This document shows positions 43,772 to 51,980 of a stretch of 54,790 nucleotides of DNA, piece after piece. Position 1 is the first letter of the stretch, and each line of letters begins with the position of its first letter. Below the pieces are notes generated by a model, which was not told the origin of the DNA, made no database searches, and saw nothing but the letters and a program-made list of their open reading frames with translations. Made by a program: the position numbers and the translations under genes. Location: NCBI GenBank assembly GCA_964528575.1, contig CAZGTQ010000103.1, positions 1 to 54,790 of the forward strand, written 5' to 3'. The DNA is from CAZGTQ01 sp964528575 (GTDB lineage Bacteria > Planctomycetota > UBA1135 > GCA-002686595).

Positions 43772-44731
43772 ATGCCTGACGAGAAGACCCCCTCGCGCGC
43801 GCACGAGCTGTCGAAGCTCGAGCCGCTCCCCGACGACGCGCACGAGGAGCTTGCGGAGCTGCCGGACGAGTCGGCGCGCGAGCCCCAGCGTTCCGACCCG
43901 GCCCCCCCGGCCGAGCTCGCGGAGCTCGAGCCGCTGCCGGATGGCTCCCGGGCCGCGCCCCTGCGGCGCCAGCGCAAGCAGACGTCGGCGTCGGAGGACG
44001 AGGCCGCGTCCGCCGCGGCCGCCGAGGCGCTCGCGGGGCTGCGCGCGAACAGCACGAGCGACCAGGCGCCGCGCATGCTCAAGAAGGCCGCGATGGTGTG
44101 CGCCTTCGGCTCCATCCCGCCGTGGCTCGCGACCGACGCGCACATCGGCGTCTTGCTCGGCTCCAAGGCGGTCGTCGCGATCGCGGCGTACCTGTTCCAC
44201 GTCTGCGTGCTCGCACGCGCGGGCGAGAAGGTCGACAAGACGTTCAAGAACCTCACCGACAAAGCGTTCGTCGACGTGTCGAAGCGGCCGAGGAACTTCG
44301 GCGAGAGCCTGCTGCAGCACGTGCCGACCCCGCTGCACGTCATCGCGTGGGTGTTCCTCGTCCTCGGCCTCGGGATCCTGTTCCTCGATCCCTCCACGCT
44401 CGGCAAGAGCCTCGCCGAGGTCGGCATGCTCGCGTGGGCGGCCGCGACGTTCGTCCACATCGACTCGTACGAGCGCGGCGGCAAGTTCAACCCGATCTTC
44501 CCGCTCATGTTCCTCGGCCACGCGGTCGCGGGCGTGCTCGCGTTCGGCACGCAGATCCAGGTCGAGAAGAACCTGCTCGCGATGGCCGGCTCGGTCGTCG
44601 TCGCCGTCGGCGGCGTCATGGCGATCTCGACGATGTTCATCGCGATGAAGCAGGCGAAGGTCGAGGGCGACCTGAAGAAGCGCGCCGCGTCCGAAGCGCG
44701 CAAGGCGGCTCGCAAGCGCCGCGACGCGTGA
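43772..44731 (+). CDS. Polytopic membrane protein of unknown function with acidic N-terminus
   Basis: The start at ATG 43772 (MPDEKTPSRAHELSKLEPLP) gives 319 aa. Residues 1-110 are hydrophilic and acidic and contain near-repeats LEPLPDDAHEELAELPDE and LAELEPLPDGS; residues about 115-300 hold about six membrane segments (for example VIAWVFLVLGLGILFLDP), then a basic C-terminus ending RKRRDA. It sits between prfA and prmC with its stop overlapping the prmC GTG (GTGA), so it is probably co-expressed with release-factor genes. No known family is recognised. Confidence 0.7.
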   Translation: MPDEKTPSRAHELSKLEPLPDDAHEELAELPDESAREPQRSDPAPPAELAELEPLPDGSRAAPLRRQRKQTSASEDEAASAAAAEALAGLRANSTSDQAPRMLKKAAMVCAFGSIPPWLATDAHIGVLLGSKAVVAIAAYLFHVCVLARAGEKVDKTFKNLTDKAFVDVSKRPRNFGESLLQHVPTPLHVIAWVFLVLGLGILFLDPSTLGKSLAEVGMLAWAAATFVHIDSYERGGKFNPIFPLMFLGHAVAGVLAFGTQIQVEKNLLAMAGSVVVAVGGVMAISTMFIAMKQAKVEGDLKKRAASEARKAARKRRDA

Positions 44732-45615
44732 CGGCGGGCGCGAAGCGCCCGCTGCCGCGCACGGCCGGCGAGATGCTCGCGCTGGCGCGCGAGTACCTCG
44801 CTGCGAAGAAGCCCGACGAGGCGCGGCTGGAGGCCGAGCTGCTCGTCGCGCACGCGCTCGGCCTCGACCGCCTCGGGCTGTTCCTCGCGTTCGAGCGGCC
44901 CGTCGAGGCGAGCGAGATCGACCGCGCGCGCGATCTGCTCGTGCGCCGCGTCCAGGGGACGCCCGTCGCGTACCTGACCGGCGTGCGCGAGTTCTACGCC
45001 CGGCCGTTCGAGGTCGGCCCCGGCGTGCTCGTGCCGCGGCCGGAGACCGAGCTGCTCGTCGATCGCGCCCGGGCCCTCGCCGCGGGCCGCCCGGGCCTCG
45101 TCGTCGGCGATCTCGGCACAGGCAGCGGCTGCCTCGCGGTCACGCTCGCGCTCGAGCTCGACGCGCCGCGCGTCGTCGGGCTCGACGTCTCGGCCGAGGC
45201 GCTGCGCTGGGCGCGCGCGAACGCGCAGCGCCACGGCGCGGCGGTCGAGCTGCTCGAGGGCGACGGCCTGGACGCGCTCGCCGCGGCCGCTCCCGAGGGC
45301 TACGACCTGCTCGTCTCGAACCCGCCGTACGTCGACCCGGCCACGCGCGACGCGCTCGCGCCCGAGGTGCGCGACCACGAGCCGGCGCTCGCGCTCTTCG
45401 CGCCCGCCGGGGACGTCGATCGCTGGGTCCGCGAGCTCGTCGAGCGCGCGCCGGCGCTCGTGCGGCCGGGGGGGGCGCTGCTCGTCGAGCTCGGCCACGA
45501 CCAGGGGCCGCGTGCCCGGGCGCTCGCCGAGCGCGGCCCGGGCGCGACGCGGCTGCACCGCGACCTCGCGGGCCGCGAGCGCGTGCTCGAGGTCGTCTAC
45601 GTCGCGGACACGTAG
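44728..45615 (+). CDS. prmC: Release factor glutamine methyltransferase PrmC
   Basis: It methylates the Gln of the GGQ motif of RF1 and RF2. The GTG at 44728 overlaps the preceding stop; the product is 295 aa with the N-terminal helical domain (AGEMLALAREYLAAK, GLDRLGLFLAFERPV), the SAM-binding VGDLGTGSGCLAV and the catalytic N198-P-P-Y201 motif (VSNPPYVDP). The C-terminus runs 19 bp into the convergent PilZ gene (45597-45615). Confidence 0.95.
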   Translation: MTAGAKRPLPRTAGEMLALAREYLAAKKPDEARLEAELLVAHALGLDRLGLFLAFERPVEASEIDRARDLLVRRVQGTPVAYLTGVREFYARPFEVGPGVLVPRPETELLVDRARALAAGRPGLVVGDLGTGSGCLAVTLALELDAPRVVGLDVSAEALRWARANAQRHGAAVELLEGDGLDALAAAAPEGYDLLVSNPPYVDPATRDALAPEVRDHEPALALFAPAGDVDRWVRELVERAPALVRPGGALLVELGHDQGPRARALAERGPGATRLHRDLAGRERVLEVVYVADT

Positions 45616-45962
45616 GCCTCGAGCGCGGCGCGATCGTCGTCGTCGAGGCTGTGGAAGAACACCGCGACCTCGTAGTGCTCGAGCGCCGGGCTGACGCGCA
45701 TGCAGCGCACGACCGCACCCTCGCCGCGGATGCGGCGGGTCTCGTCGCCGAGCGGCAGGTCGAGCTGGAGCGCGAGCACGCTCATCTCGGCGACCGGACG
45801 GTCGATGTGGAAGCAGACGCCCGCAGCGCTCACGTCGCGTAGGCGCGCCTCGAAGTAGCCCTCGGGCAGGGCGACCGTCAGCGGCCACTCGGCCTTCGCG
45901 CGCGGATGGATGCGCCGCTCGGCGCCGCTCTCGGGACTCTTGTGGGGCTTCACGTCGTGCAT
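45597..45962 (-). CDS. PilZ domain protein
   Basis: The start was set at ATG 45962 (MHDVKPHKSPESGAERR), 121 aa. The RxxxR box (ERRIHPRAKAEW) and the D-x-S-x-x-G box (RDVSAAGVCF) are the cyclic-di-GMP-binding motifs of PilZ. The upstream alternative (ATG 46091) would add cysteine-rich repeats encoded by the 14-bp array and is not believed. It is a single-domain PilZ protein that should respond to cyclic-di-GMP. Its 3' end overlaps prmC tail to tail. Confidence 0.85.
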   Translation of the reverse strand: MHDVKPHKSPESGAERRIHPRAKAEWPLTVALPEGYFEARLRDVSAAGVCFHIDRPVAEMSVLALQLDLPLGDETRRIRGEGAVVRCMRVSPALEHYEVAVFFHSLDDDDRAALEAYVSAT

Positions 45963-45996
45963 CGTCGGTCGGTTCCCGCGTTCCGGCTGGCACGCA

Positions 45997-46075
45997 CAGT
46001 CTGGCAGGCACAGTCTGGCACGCACAGTCTGGCACGCACAGTCTGGCACGCACAGTCTGGCAGGCACAGGCCGAC
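45997..46075 (-). repeat. 14-bp tandem repeat, core GCCAGACTG, upstream of the PilZ gene
   Basis: On the plus strand CAGTCTGGC starts at 45997, 46011, 46025, 46039 and 46053, exactly 14 bp apart, with a degenerate sixth copy at 46067. Read in the direction of the PilZ gene each copy is GCCAGACTG plus five bases (TGCGT or TGCCT). The array lies 35-115 bp upstream of the start codon. Confidence 0.9.
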
Positions 46076-46196
46076 ACGCTCCGGTCGACACGGTAGGAGC
46101 GCGGCGGCGCCGTGTCCACGCGGCGCCGCCCGCCGTCGATGAAATGCGGCGCGCGCGGAGTTAGGATGGCCGCAACCCCGCAAGGAGGCGGTTCCC

Positions 46197-46652
46197 ATGG
46201 CGAGTTACAACAAGGTCATCCTGCTCGGCAACCTCACGCGCGACCCCGAGGTGCGCTTCACGCCCAGCGGCACCGCCGTCTGCCACGCCGGCCTCGCGGT
46301 CAACCGGCGCTTCAAGACGCAGGAGGGGGACTGGCGCGAGGAGACGACCTTCGTCGACTTCACGATCTGGGGGAAGCGCGGCGAGGCGTTCTCGAAGTTC
46401 CACTCCAAGGGCCAACCGGCGTTCATCGAGGGCGAGCTGCGGCTCGATAGCTGGGAGGACAAGAACGACGGCGGCAAGCGCTCGAAGCTCTACGTCGTCG
46501 CGCAGAACTGGGAGTTCGTCAATGGCGCCCGCGAGGGCGGGCGCGGCGGTGGCAGCGGGGGCGGCGGCGGCGGCGAGGAGTCGTGGGGCGGCCCGCGCGG
46601 CGGCGCCGAGGCGGAGTTCCCCAGCGAGAGCGTGAGCGACACGCCGTTCTAG
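46197..46652 (+). CDS. ssb: Single-stranded DNA-binding protein
   Basis: A 151-aa SSB with the OB-fold opening MASYNKVILLGNLTRDPE and TTFVDFTIWGKRGEAFSKF, a glycine-rich linker and the conserved acidic tip DTPF that recruits replication and repair partners. AAGGAGG lies 8 bp before the ATG (46182-46188), the clearest ribosome-binding site in the window, and a TAGGAT hexamer at 46162 may be the -10 element. The stop codon is part of a CTAG that borders a 175-bp inverted-repeat element. Confidence 0.96.
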   Translation: MASYNKVILLGNLTRDPEVRFTPSGTAVCHAGLAVNRRFKTQEGDWREETTFVDFTIWGKRGEAFSKFHSKGQPAFIEGELRLDSWEDKNDGGKRSKLYVVAQNWEFVNGAREGGRGGGSGGGGGGEESWGGPRGGAEAEFPSESVSDTPF

Positions 46653-46827
46653 CCCGGGTTATTCATGAGGCTTTGCCGAGATCGTCGTAGATGCCGCCAG
46701 GTTGGTGCTTTGCGGCCGACGGGCGCGGAGGCGACCCTGATCGGGTCGTCGAGCACCCGGCGGTCGCAAAGTACCGAGCTGGCGAGCAGATACGGCGATC
46801 TCGGTGAAGCCTCATGAATAATCCGGG
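46653..46827. mobile_element. MITE-like non-autonomous element with CTAG flanks
   Basis: The 175-bp block begins CCCGGGTTATTCATGAGGCTT and ends with the near-complement; the terminal inverted repeats pair over about 37 bp with four mismatches. Each end is bordered by CTAG (46649-46652 and 46828-46831), consistent with a 4-bp target duplication. No reading frame of useful size is present, so it needs a transposase in trans. The TTATTCATGA-type end is reminiscent of ends of IS1380-like elements, but this is from memory and not verified. Insertion left the ssb stop codon intact. Confidence 0.72.
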
Positions 46828-46855
46828 CTAGCTCGACCTCCAGCCCTGGCCCGCC

Positions 46856-47842
46856 TCAGCAGGTCTCGCACTTCGACGGCAGGTGCCCGTTCAAGAGCTC
46901 GCGCCGGAAGCGCTTGTACGGCTCGCCGTTCCAGATCTCCTCGCCCGACTGCTCGAACACGTTGCCGAGCGAGAGCTCGCGCTCGTCGAAGTAGTTGCAG
47001 CACGGCGTGACGTGGCCCTCGACCGTCACGTACGCCATGTAGCGCGGCCAGTGGCAGTCCATGCGCTGCTCCTTCGTCCACGGCGCGTACGCAGGCACGA
47101 CCTGGACCTTGCCGCGGTAGCCCGGGAGCGCGTCGAGCCGCCCCCGGTCCTCGCCGTCGAGCTCCAGCGGCGCCTGATCCGGCTTCGGCTCGACGTTGAT
47201 CTTCGTGAAGGTGATCGTGTCGACGCCGAGCTCCTCGGCGATCGCGAGCATGTGCGGCACCTGCTGCGCGTTCGCCTTCGAGAGAACGCTCATGATGCCG
47301 ATGCGCGGCGTCGCGGATCCGAGCGCGGCGCGCGCCGCGACGAGGTTCGTGACGCAACGCTTGTAGCGCGCGAGCGTGCCGCCCTTGCGCAGCCGCCGGA
47401 ACGTCGCCTCGTCGGAGCCGTCCATCGAGAAGTTGATCAAGGCCAGCCCCGAGCGCACGACGTCGAACGCGAGCGCCCGGTCGACCTTCGAGGCGTTCGA
47501 GAACGTGTGGACCTCGATGCCGCGGCGGCGGGCCTCCGCGAGGATCGGCAGCAGGTGCTCGTTGAGGAAGACCTCGCCGAGCCCTTGGAGCTCGATCTTG
47601 CGCACCGTCGGCCACGCGTCGAGCACACGCGCGAACTCCTCGGGCGTCATGTACTTCTCGGGCCGGTCGTAGTCCTCCAGCGAGAGCGGGCACGACGGGC
47701 AGCGGAAGTTGCAGGCCGACGACGTCTCGATCTGCAGAGCGCGCACGGTCATCGGCATCTCGCCGGTCGCGCGCACGTGGTCCCAGTCGATCGCCGGGAG
47801 GGGTTCCGTCCGGGCTTGGCCCGTCTGCTCGAGCTCGGTCAT
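46856..47842 (-). CDS. Radical SAM protein with SPASM-like C-terminus
   Basis: The 328-aa product begins at ATG 47842 and has the radical SAM cluster motif C44-x3-C48-x2-C51 (ETSSACNFRCPSCPLS), a GLGEVFLNE strand and SNASKVDR loop. Near the C-terminus a SPASM-like set of cysteines occurs: CHWPRY, TPCCNYFDERELSLGNVFE and the final KCETC. These proteins bind auxiliary FeS clusters and modify peptides, sugars or cofactors. No precursor peptide gene is seen nearby. The substrate is unknown. Confidence 0.88.
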   Translation of the reverse strand: MTELEQTGQARTEPLPAIDWDHVRATGEMPMTVRALQIETSSACNFRCPSCPLSLEDYDRPEKYMTPEEFARVLDAWPTVRKIELQGLGEVFLNEHLLPILAEARRRGIEVHTFSNASKVDRALAFDVVRSGLALINFSMDGSDEATFRRLRKGGTLARYKRCVTNLVAARAALGSATPRIGIMSVLSKANAQQVPHMLAIAEELGVDTITFTKINVEPKPDQAPLELDGEDRGRLDALPGYRGKVQVVPAYAPWTKEQRMDCHWPRYMAYVTVEGHVTPCCNYFDERELSLGNVFEQSGEEIWNGEPYKRFRRELLNGHLPSKCETC

Positions 47843-47941
47843 ACTGTCTCGCCGTCGTCCGGGTCTTGGTCGTCCGGAACGCGGTTCCGACCGGAGTCTA
47901 CCACGCCCTGCCCGGCCCGAGCCCCGGCCCCGAACCACCGC

Positions 47942-48649
47942 ATGCAGGTCACCGTCCGCCTCTTCGCCGCCCTGCGCGAGCGCGCCGGCTCCGACGAGCT
48001 CCGGGTCGACGGGCTCCCCGAGCCGCTCGACCTGGCGGGGCTCAAGCGCGAGCTCTGCGCGCGCCACCCCGAGCTCGGCTCGCTCGACTCCGTGCGCGGC
48101 GTCGTCGGCACCCGCTACGTGCCCGACGAGACCGCGATCGACACCGGCGCCGTCGTCTGCCTGCTGCCGCCGGTCTCGGGCGGCGCGGCCGTCGAGCCGC
48201 TCGAGCGCGGCGTGTTCGAGATCAGCGCCGACCCGCTCGACGTGCAACGCTGCCAGCAGCGCGTCGCGCACCCGAGCTGCGGCGCGGTGCTCGTGTTCAC
48301 CGGCACGACGCGCGAGCACAACCGCGACCGCGACGTCGAGCGGCTCGACTACGAGGCGTTCGAGGAGATGGCGGGCGCGGAGATGGAGCGGATCTTCGCC
48401 GAATGCGTCGAGCATTTCGGCCCGGGGCCGGCGAACGACGCGTCGCGCCGGCTGCGGATGCTCTGCCAGCACCGCACGGGCACGGTCGGCGTGGGGGAGC
48501 CCTCGGTCGCGATCGCCGTCGCCAGCCCGCACCGCGACGCTGCGTTCGCCGCCTGCCGGTACCTGATCGACGAGCTCAAGGCTCGCGTGCCGCTGTGGAA
48601 GAAGGAGATCTACGGCGACGGGCACCACTGGATCGGCGATCGGTCCTGA
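47942..48649 (+). CDS. MoaD-MoaE fusion, molybdopterin synthase
   Basis: A 235-aa fusion. Residues 1-81 are MoaD-like (MQVTVRLFAALRERAGSDEL...VVCLLPPVSGG), ending in the G80-G81 pair that must become a free thiocarboxylate; residues from about 95 are MoaE (AVLVFTGTTREHNRDRDVERLDYEAFEEMA, then VPLWKKEIYGDGHHWIG) with the conserved KKE lysines. Because the GG is internal, the protein must be cut after G81 to work, as has been reported for the MoaX fusion of mycobacteria. It indicates that the cell makes molybdenum cofactor. Confidence 0.92.
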   Translation: MQVTVRLFAALRERAGSDELRVDGLPEPLDLAGLKRELCARHPELGSLDSVRGVVGTRYVPDETAIDTGAVVCLLPPVSGGAAVEPLERGVFEISADPLDVQRCQQRVAHPSCGAVLVFTGTTREHNRDRDVERLDYEAFEEMAGAEMERIFAECVEHFGPGPANDASRRLRMLCQHRTGTVGVGEPSVAIAVASPHRDAAFAACRYLIDELKARVPLWKKEIYGDGHHWIGDRS

Positions 48650-48664
48650 GCTGGCGGACCCGGT

Positions 48665-48693
48665 TTCGGAGCCGCGGCACCGGGTGCTACCCT
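48665..48693 (+). promoter_or_regulatory. Possible promoter of the ETF:quinone oxidoreductase gene
   Basis: TTCGGA (48665-48670) and TACCCT (48688-48693) are 17 bp apart, with the ATG only 10 bp beyond. The match to consensus is partial, so this is a weak prediction. Confidence 0.3.
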
Positions 48694-48703
48694 CCGGGGC
48701 TCC

Positions 48704-50404
48704 ATGACCCAGACCATCGACTACAGCCTCAACGTCGACGACCTGGAGCGCGAGGAGCTCGAGGTCGACGTCCTGTGCGTCGGCGCCGGCCCCGCGGCGC
48801 TCGCGTGCGCGATCCGGCTGGCGCGCCTGTTCCAGGAGCAGGGCGTCGAGCGCCAGATCCTCGTGCTCGAGAAGGCGGAGGACATCGGCTACCACATCCT
48901 GTCGGGCGCGGTCATGGACCCGCGCGGCATCTCCGCGCTCTTCCCCGACTGGCGCGAGCGCGACTTCCCGGTCGAGAGCGACGTGCGCTTCGACTGCGTC
49001 GACGTGCTGCGCAAGAACGGCAAGCGGTGGCGCATCGGCGGCCCGCTCGTGCCGGCGCCGCTGCGCAACCACGGCAACTGGATCGTGAGCCTGTTCCACG
49101 TCGTCCGCTGGCTGAAGGACCGCGCGGAGGAGCTCGGCGTCGACGTGTACCCCGGCTTCGCGGGCTCGCGCGTCCTGTACGACGAGACCGGCACGCGCGT
49201 CGTCGGCGTGCAGACGCGCGATGCCGGCATCGGCAAGGACGGGACGAAGAAGGGCACGTTCGAGCCGGGGATGAACGTGCGCGCGAAAGTGACGGTGTTC
49301 GCCGAGGGCACGCGCGGCAACCTCGCCAAGCGCCTGATCGAGAAGCTGCGGCTCGACGCGGGGCGCAACGCGCAGGCGTACGAGACCGGCGTGAAGGAGA
49401 TCTGGGAGATCCCCGAGGAGCGCGGCCGCGAGATGCTCGGCCAGGTGATCCACACGATGGGGGAGCCGCTCGGCACGAGCGGCTACGGCGGCGGCTGGAT
49501 CTACGGCATCTCGAAGAGCCGGCTCTCGCTCGGCTTCGTCACGGGGCTCGACCATCCCGATCCGCGCGTCGACCCGCACGCGATGTTCGTGCGCTGGAAG
49601 CAGCACCCCGCGGTCGGCGCGCTGCTCGTGGGCGGCAAGGCGGTGCGCTACGGCGCGAAGACGATCCCCGGCGGCGGCTACTTCGCGATGCCCAAGCTCC
49701 AGGGCGACGGCTTCGTGCTCGTCGGCGACGCCGGCGGGTTCGTCAACATGTCGCGGCTCAAGGGCATCCATCTCGCGATCGAGTCGGGGATGATGGCGGC
49801 GGACACGATCGCCGAGGCGCTCGCGGCGGACGACACGTCGGAGAAGTCGCTCGCGGCGTACACCGAGCGCTTCGAGGCGTCGCCGGCGAAGACGGAGCTG
49901 TGGCGCACGCGCAACTTCCGCGCGGCGTTCGCGGCGGGCTTTCTCACCGGCCTCGTCGACGCGGGCGTGCAGCTCGTCACGGGCGGCCGCGGGCTCGTCG
50001 GGCGCCGCCGCATGGCGGCGGACCACGAGACGACCGACCTGATCGGCGAATCGAGGCTCGCGCCGCCGGCGTACGACGAAGGTCGCGGCCTCGACAAGCT
50101 CACCGACGTCTACCTCTCCGGTGCGATCCACGACGAGGACCAGCCGAGCCACCTCGTCGTCACCGACCCGGACGTCTGCGTCGATCGCTGCACCGCCGAG
50201 TACGGCAACCCCTGCCAGCACTTCTGCCCGGCGGCGGTCTACGAGTGGCCGACGGCCGAGCAGCTCGAGGGGCGCGCGCCGCACCTCGTGATCAACGCGA
50301 GCAACTGCGTGCACTGCAAGACCTGCGACATCGCCGATCCTTACGAGATCATCCAGTGGGTCGTGCCCGAGGGCGGCGGCGGTCCGAAGTACGTCGACAT
50401 GTAG
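48704..50404 (+). CDS. Electron transfer flavoprotein:ubiquinone oxidoreductase
   Basis: It passes electrons from ETF, reduced by acyl-CoA and other dehydrogenases, to the quinone pool. The 566-aa product has the FAD dinucleotide-binding GAGPAALACAIRLAR at about 29-43, the GDAGGFVNMSRLKGIHLAIESG region, a predicted amphipathic quinone-binding stretch, and a C-terminal 4Fe-4S site: a Cys in NPCQHFCPAAVY and C535-x2-C538-x2-C541 (CVHCKTCD). Length and order match the standard enzyme. ETF subunit genes are not nearby. Confidence 0.95.
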   Translation: MTQTIDYSLNVDDLEREELEVDVLCVGAGPAALACAIRLARLFQEQGVERQILVLEKAEDIGYHILSGAVMDPRGISALFPDWRERDFPVESDVRFDCVDVLRKNGKRWRIGGPLVPAPLRNHGNWIVSLFHVVRWLKDRAEELGVDVYPGFAGSRVLYDETGTRVVGVQTRDAGIGKDGTKKGTFEPGMNVRAKVTVFAEGTRGNLAKRLIEKLRLDAGRNAQAYETGVKEIWEIPEERGREMLGQVIHTMGEPLGTSGYGGGWIYGISKSRLSLGFVTGLDHPDPRVDPHAMFVRWKQHPAVGALLVGGKAVRYGAKTIPGGGYFAMPKLQGDGFVLVGDAGGFVNMSRLKGIHLAIESGMMAADTIAEALAADDTSEKSLAAYTERFEASPAKTELWRTRNFRAAFAAGFLTGLVDAGVQLVTGGRGLVGRRRMAADHETTDLIGESRLAPPAYDEGRGLDKLTDVYLSGAIHDEDQPSHLVVTDPDVCVDRCTAEYGNPCQHFCPAAVYEWPTAEQLEGRAPHLVINASNCVHCKTCDIADPYEIIQWVVPEGGGGPKYVDM

Positions 50405-50494
50405 AGCACATCGACGCGGCCGCCGACAGCGGCGCGCCGGGCGGGTATCCTGCCGGCCACGAACCCCCGCCCGCGCCGTCCCCCCCGGAGCCCC

Positions 50495-51964
50495 ATGAAG
50501 ACCAGCTTCAAGGATTCGTCCGCTTCCCCGCCCAAGTCCGACCTCCTCGTGCTGTTCGGCGTCACCGGCGCGAAGCCGAGCCTGCCCGAGGGCGTCGACG
50601 TGCCGGCGGGGGTGCGCGCGGACTTCGACGGGGAGTTCAAGAAGACGCGCTTCACGTACACCGGCTCGGAGAGCGCGCCGCGCGTTCTCTTCGTCGGCCT
50701 GGGCGGCAGCGGCGACGTCGACGCGGAGCGCCTGCGTCGCGCGGCGGCGATCGGGGTCAAGCGCGCCGCGTGCGACGATCTCGGCAAGGTGGTGATGTGG
50801 CTCGCGCCGAAGATCGAGCAGATCGTCGGCGGCGAGGTCGCCGGCCGCGCGCTCACCGAGGGCGCGGTGCTGGGCGCCTACGCATTCGACGCGCTCAAGA
50901 GCGAGCGCAAGCCGCGCTCGCCGCGCACCGTCACCCTGTGCGGCGACGGCGCCGACTTCCGCCGCGGCGGCCAGCGCGGACGGCTGCTCGCCGACGCGAA
51001 CGCGTTCGCGCGCGACCTGCAGAACATGCCCGCCAACCGGATGCGGCCGGTCGAGATGGCGGCCGAGGCGCGCAAGCTCGCCCGCCAGAGCGATCGGGTG
51101 ACCTGCCGCGTGCTCGACGAGAAGGCGATGGTCGGCCTCGGCATGGGCTCGCTCCTGTCGGTCGCGCGGGGCTCGGAAGAGCCGGCGCTCCTCCTGCACC
51201 TGACGTACAAGCCCAAGGGCAAGCCGAAGGGGCGCGTGGCGCTCGTCGGCAAGGGCCTGACGTTCGACTCCGGCGGCATCAGCATCAAGCCGGCGGCGGG
51301 CATGGACGAGATGAAGTACGACATGTCCGGCGGCGCGGCCGTGCTGGGCGTGTTCCACGCGCTCGCGCACGGGCTCGACGTGCCGCAGGAGGTGCACGGC
51401 GTCGTCGGGTGCACGGAGAACCTGATCAACGGGCGCGCGACGAAGCCGGGCGACGTCGTCACCGCGATGAACGGCAAGACGATCGAGATCCTCAACACCG
51501 ACGCCGAGGGCCGACTCGTGCTCGCGGACGCGCTCTGCTACGCGGACAAGAAGATCCAGCCCGACACGATCGTCGACCTCGCGACGCTGACCGGCGCGGT
51601 GATCATCGCGCTCGGCCACGAGCTCACCGGGATCTTCCCGAACACCGATTCGCTGCGCGACCAGCTCGTCGCGGCGGGTCTCGCGTGCGGCGAGCGCTGC
51701 TGGCCGCTCCCGCTGCTCGACGTGCACAAGGAACAGATGAAGAGCACGATCGCCGACCTGCGCAACATCAACTCGAAGTCGCACGGCAACGGCTCGACCG
51801 CGGGCGCGGCGTTCCTGTCGCACTTCGTCGGCGGCCGGGAGTGGGCGCACCTCGACATCGCGGGGACGGCGTGGAACGCGCTCGACCGCGACTGGACCGG
51901 CGGCTCGCTGGGGACGGGCGTCGGCGTGCGGCTCCTGCTCGAATACCTCGCTCACCGCGACTAG
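50495..51964 (+). CDS. pepA: Leucyl aminopeptidase (M17)
   Basis: A 489-aa cytosolic aminopeptidase with the canonical ALVGKGLTFDSGGISIKPA and ILNTDAEGRLVLADAL motifs; the C-terminal ATLTGAVIIALGHELTGIF and ADLRNINSKSHGNG residues are standard. This is the more typical of the two M17 proteins in the window (compare the retron-adjacent one at 27183). TATCCT at 50446-50451 is a possible -10 element. The citrate synthase gene follows after 16 bp. Confidence 0.95.
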   Translation: MKTSFKDSSASPPKSDLLVLFGVTGAKPSLPEGVDVPAGVRADFDGEFKKTRFTYTGSESAPRVLFVGLGGSGDVDAERLRRAAAIGVKRAACDDLGKVVMWLAPKIEQIVGGEVAGRALTEGAVLGAYAFDALKSERKPRSPRTVTLCGDGADFRRGGQRGRLLADANAFARDLQNMPANRMRPVEMAAEARKLARQSDRVTCRVLDEKAMVGLGMGSLLSVARGSEEPALLLHLTYKPKGKPKGRVALVGKGLTFDSGGISIKPAAGMDEMKYDMSGGAAVLGVFHALAHGLDVPQEVHGVVGCTENLINGRATKPGDVVTAMNGKTIEILNTDAEGRLVLADALCYADKKIQPDTIVDLATLTGAVIIALGHELTGIFPNTDSLRDQLVAAGLACGERCWPLPLLDVHKEQMKSTIADLRNINSKSHGNGSTAGAAFLSHFVGGREWAHLDIAGTAWNALDRDWTGGSLGTGVGVRLLLEYLAHRD

Positions 51965-51980
51965 GCGGCGCGACCAAACC

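Noticed and set aside
45997..46075. CRISPR array
   Set aside because: Units are 14 bp with no unique spacers and there are no cas genes.
45963..46091. Upstream ATG extending the PilZ protein with a cysteine-rich N-terminus
   Set aside because: The extra 43 residues come only from translating the 14-bp repeat array (CVPDCACQ-type periodicity), and the internal ATG at 45962 gives a normal PilZ domain.
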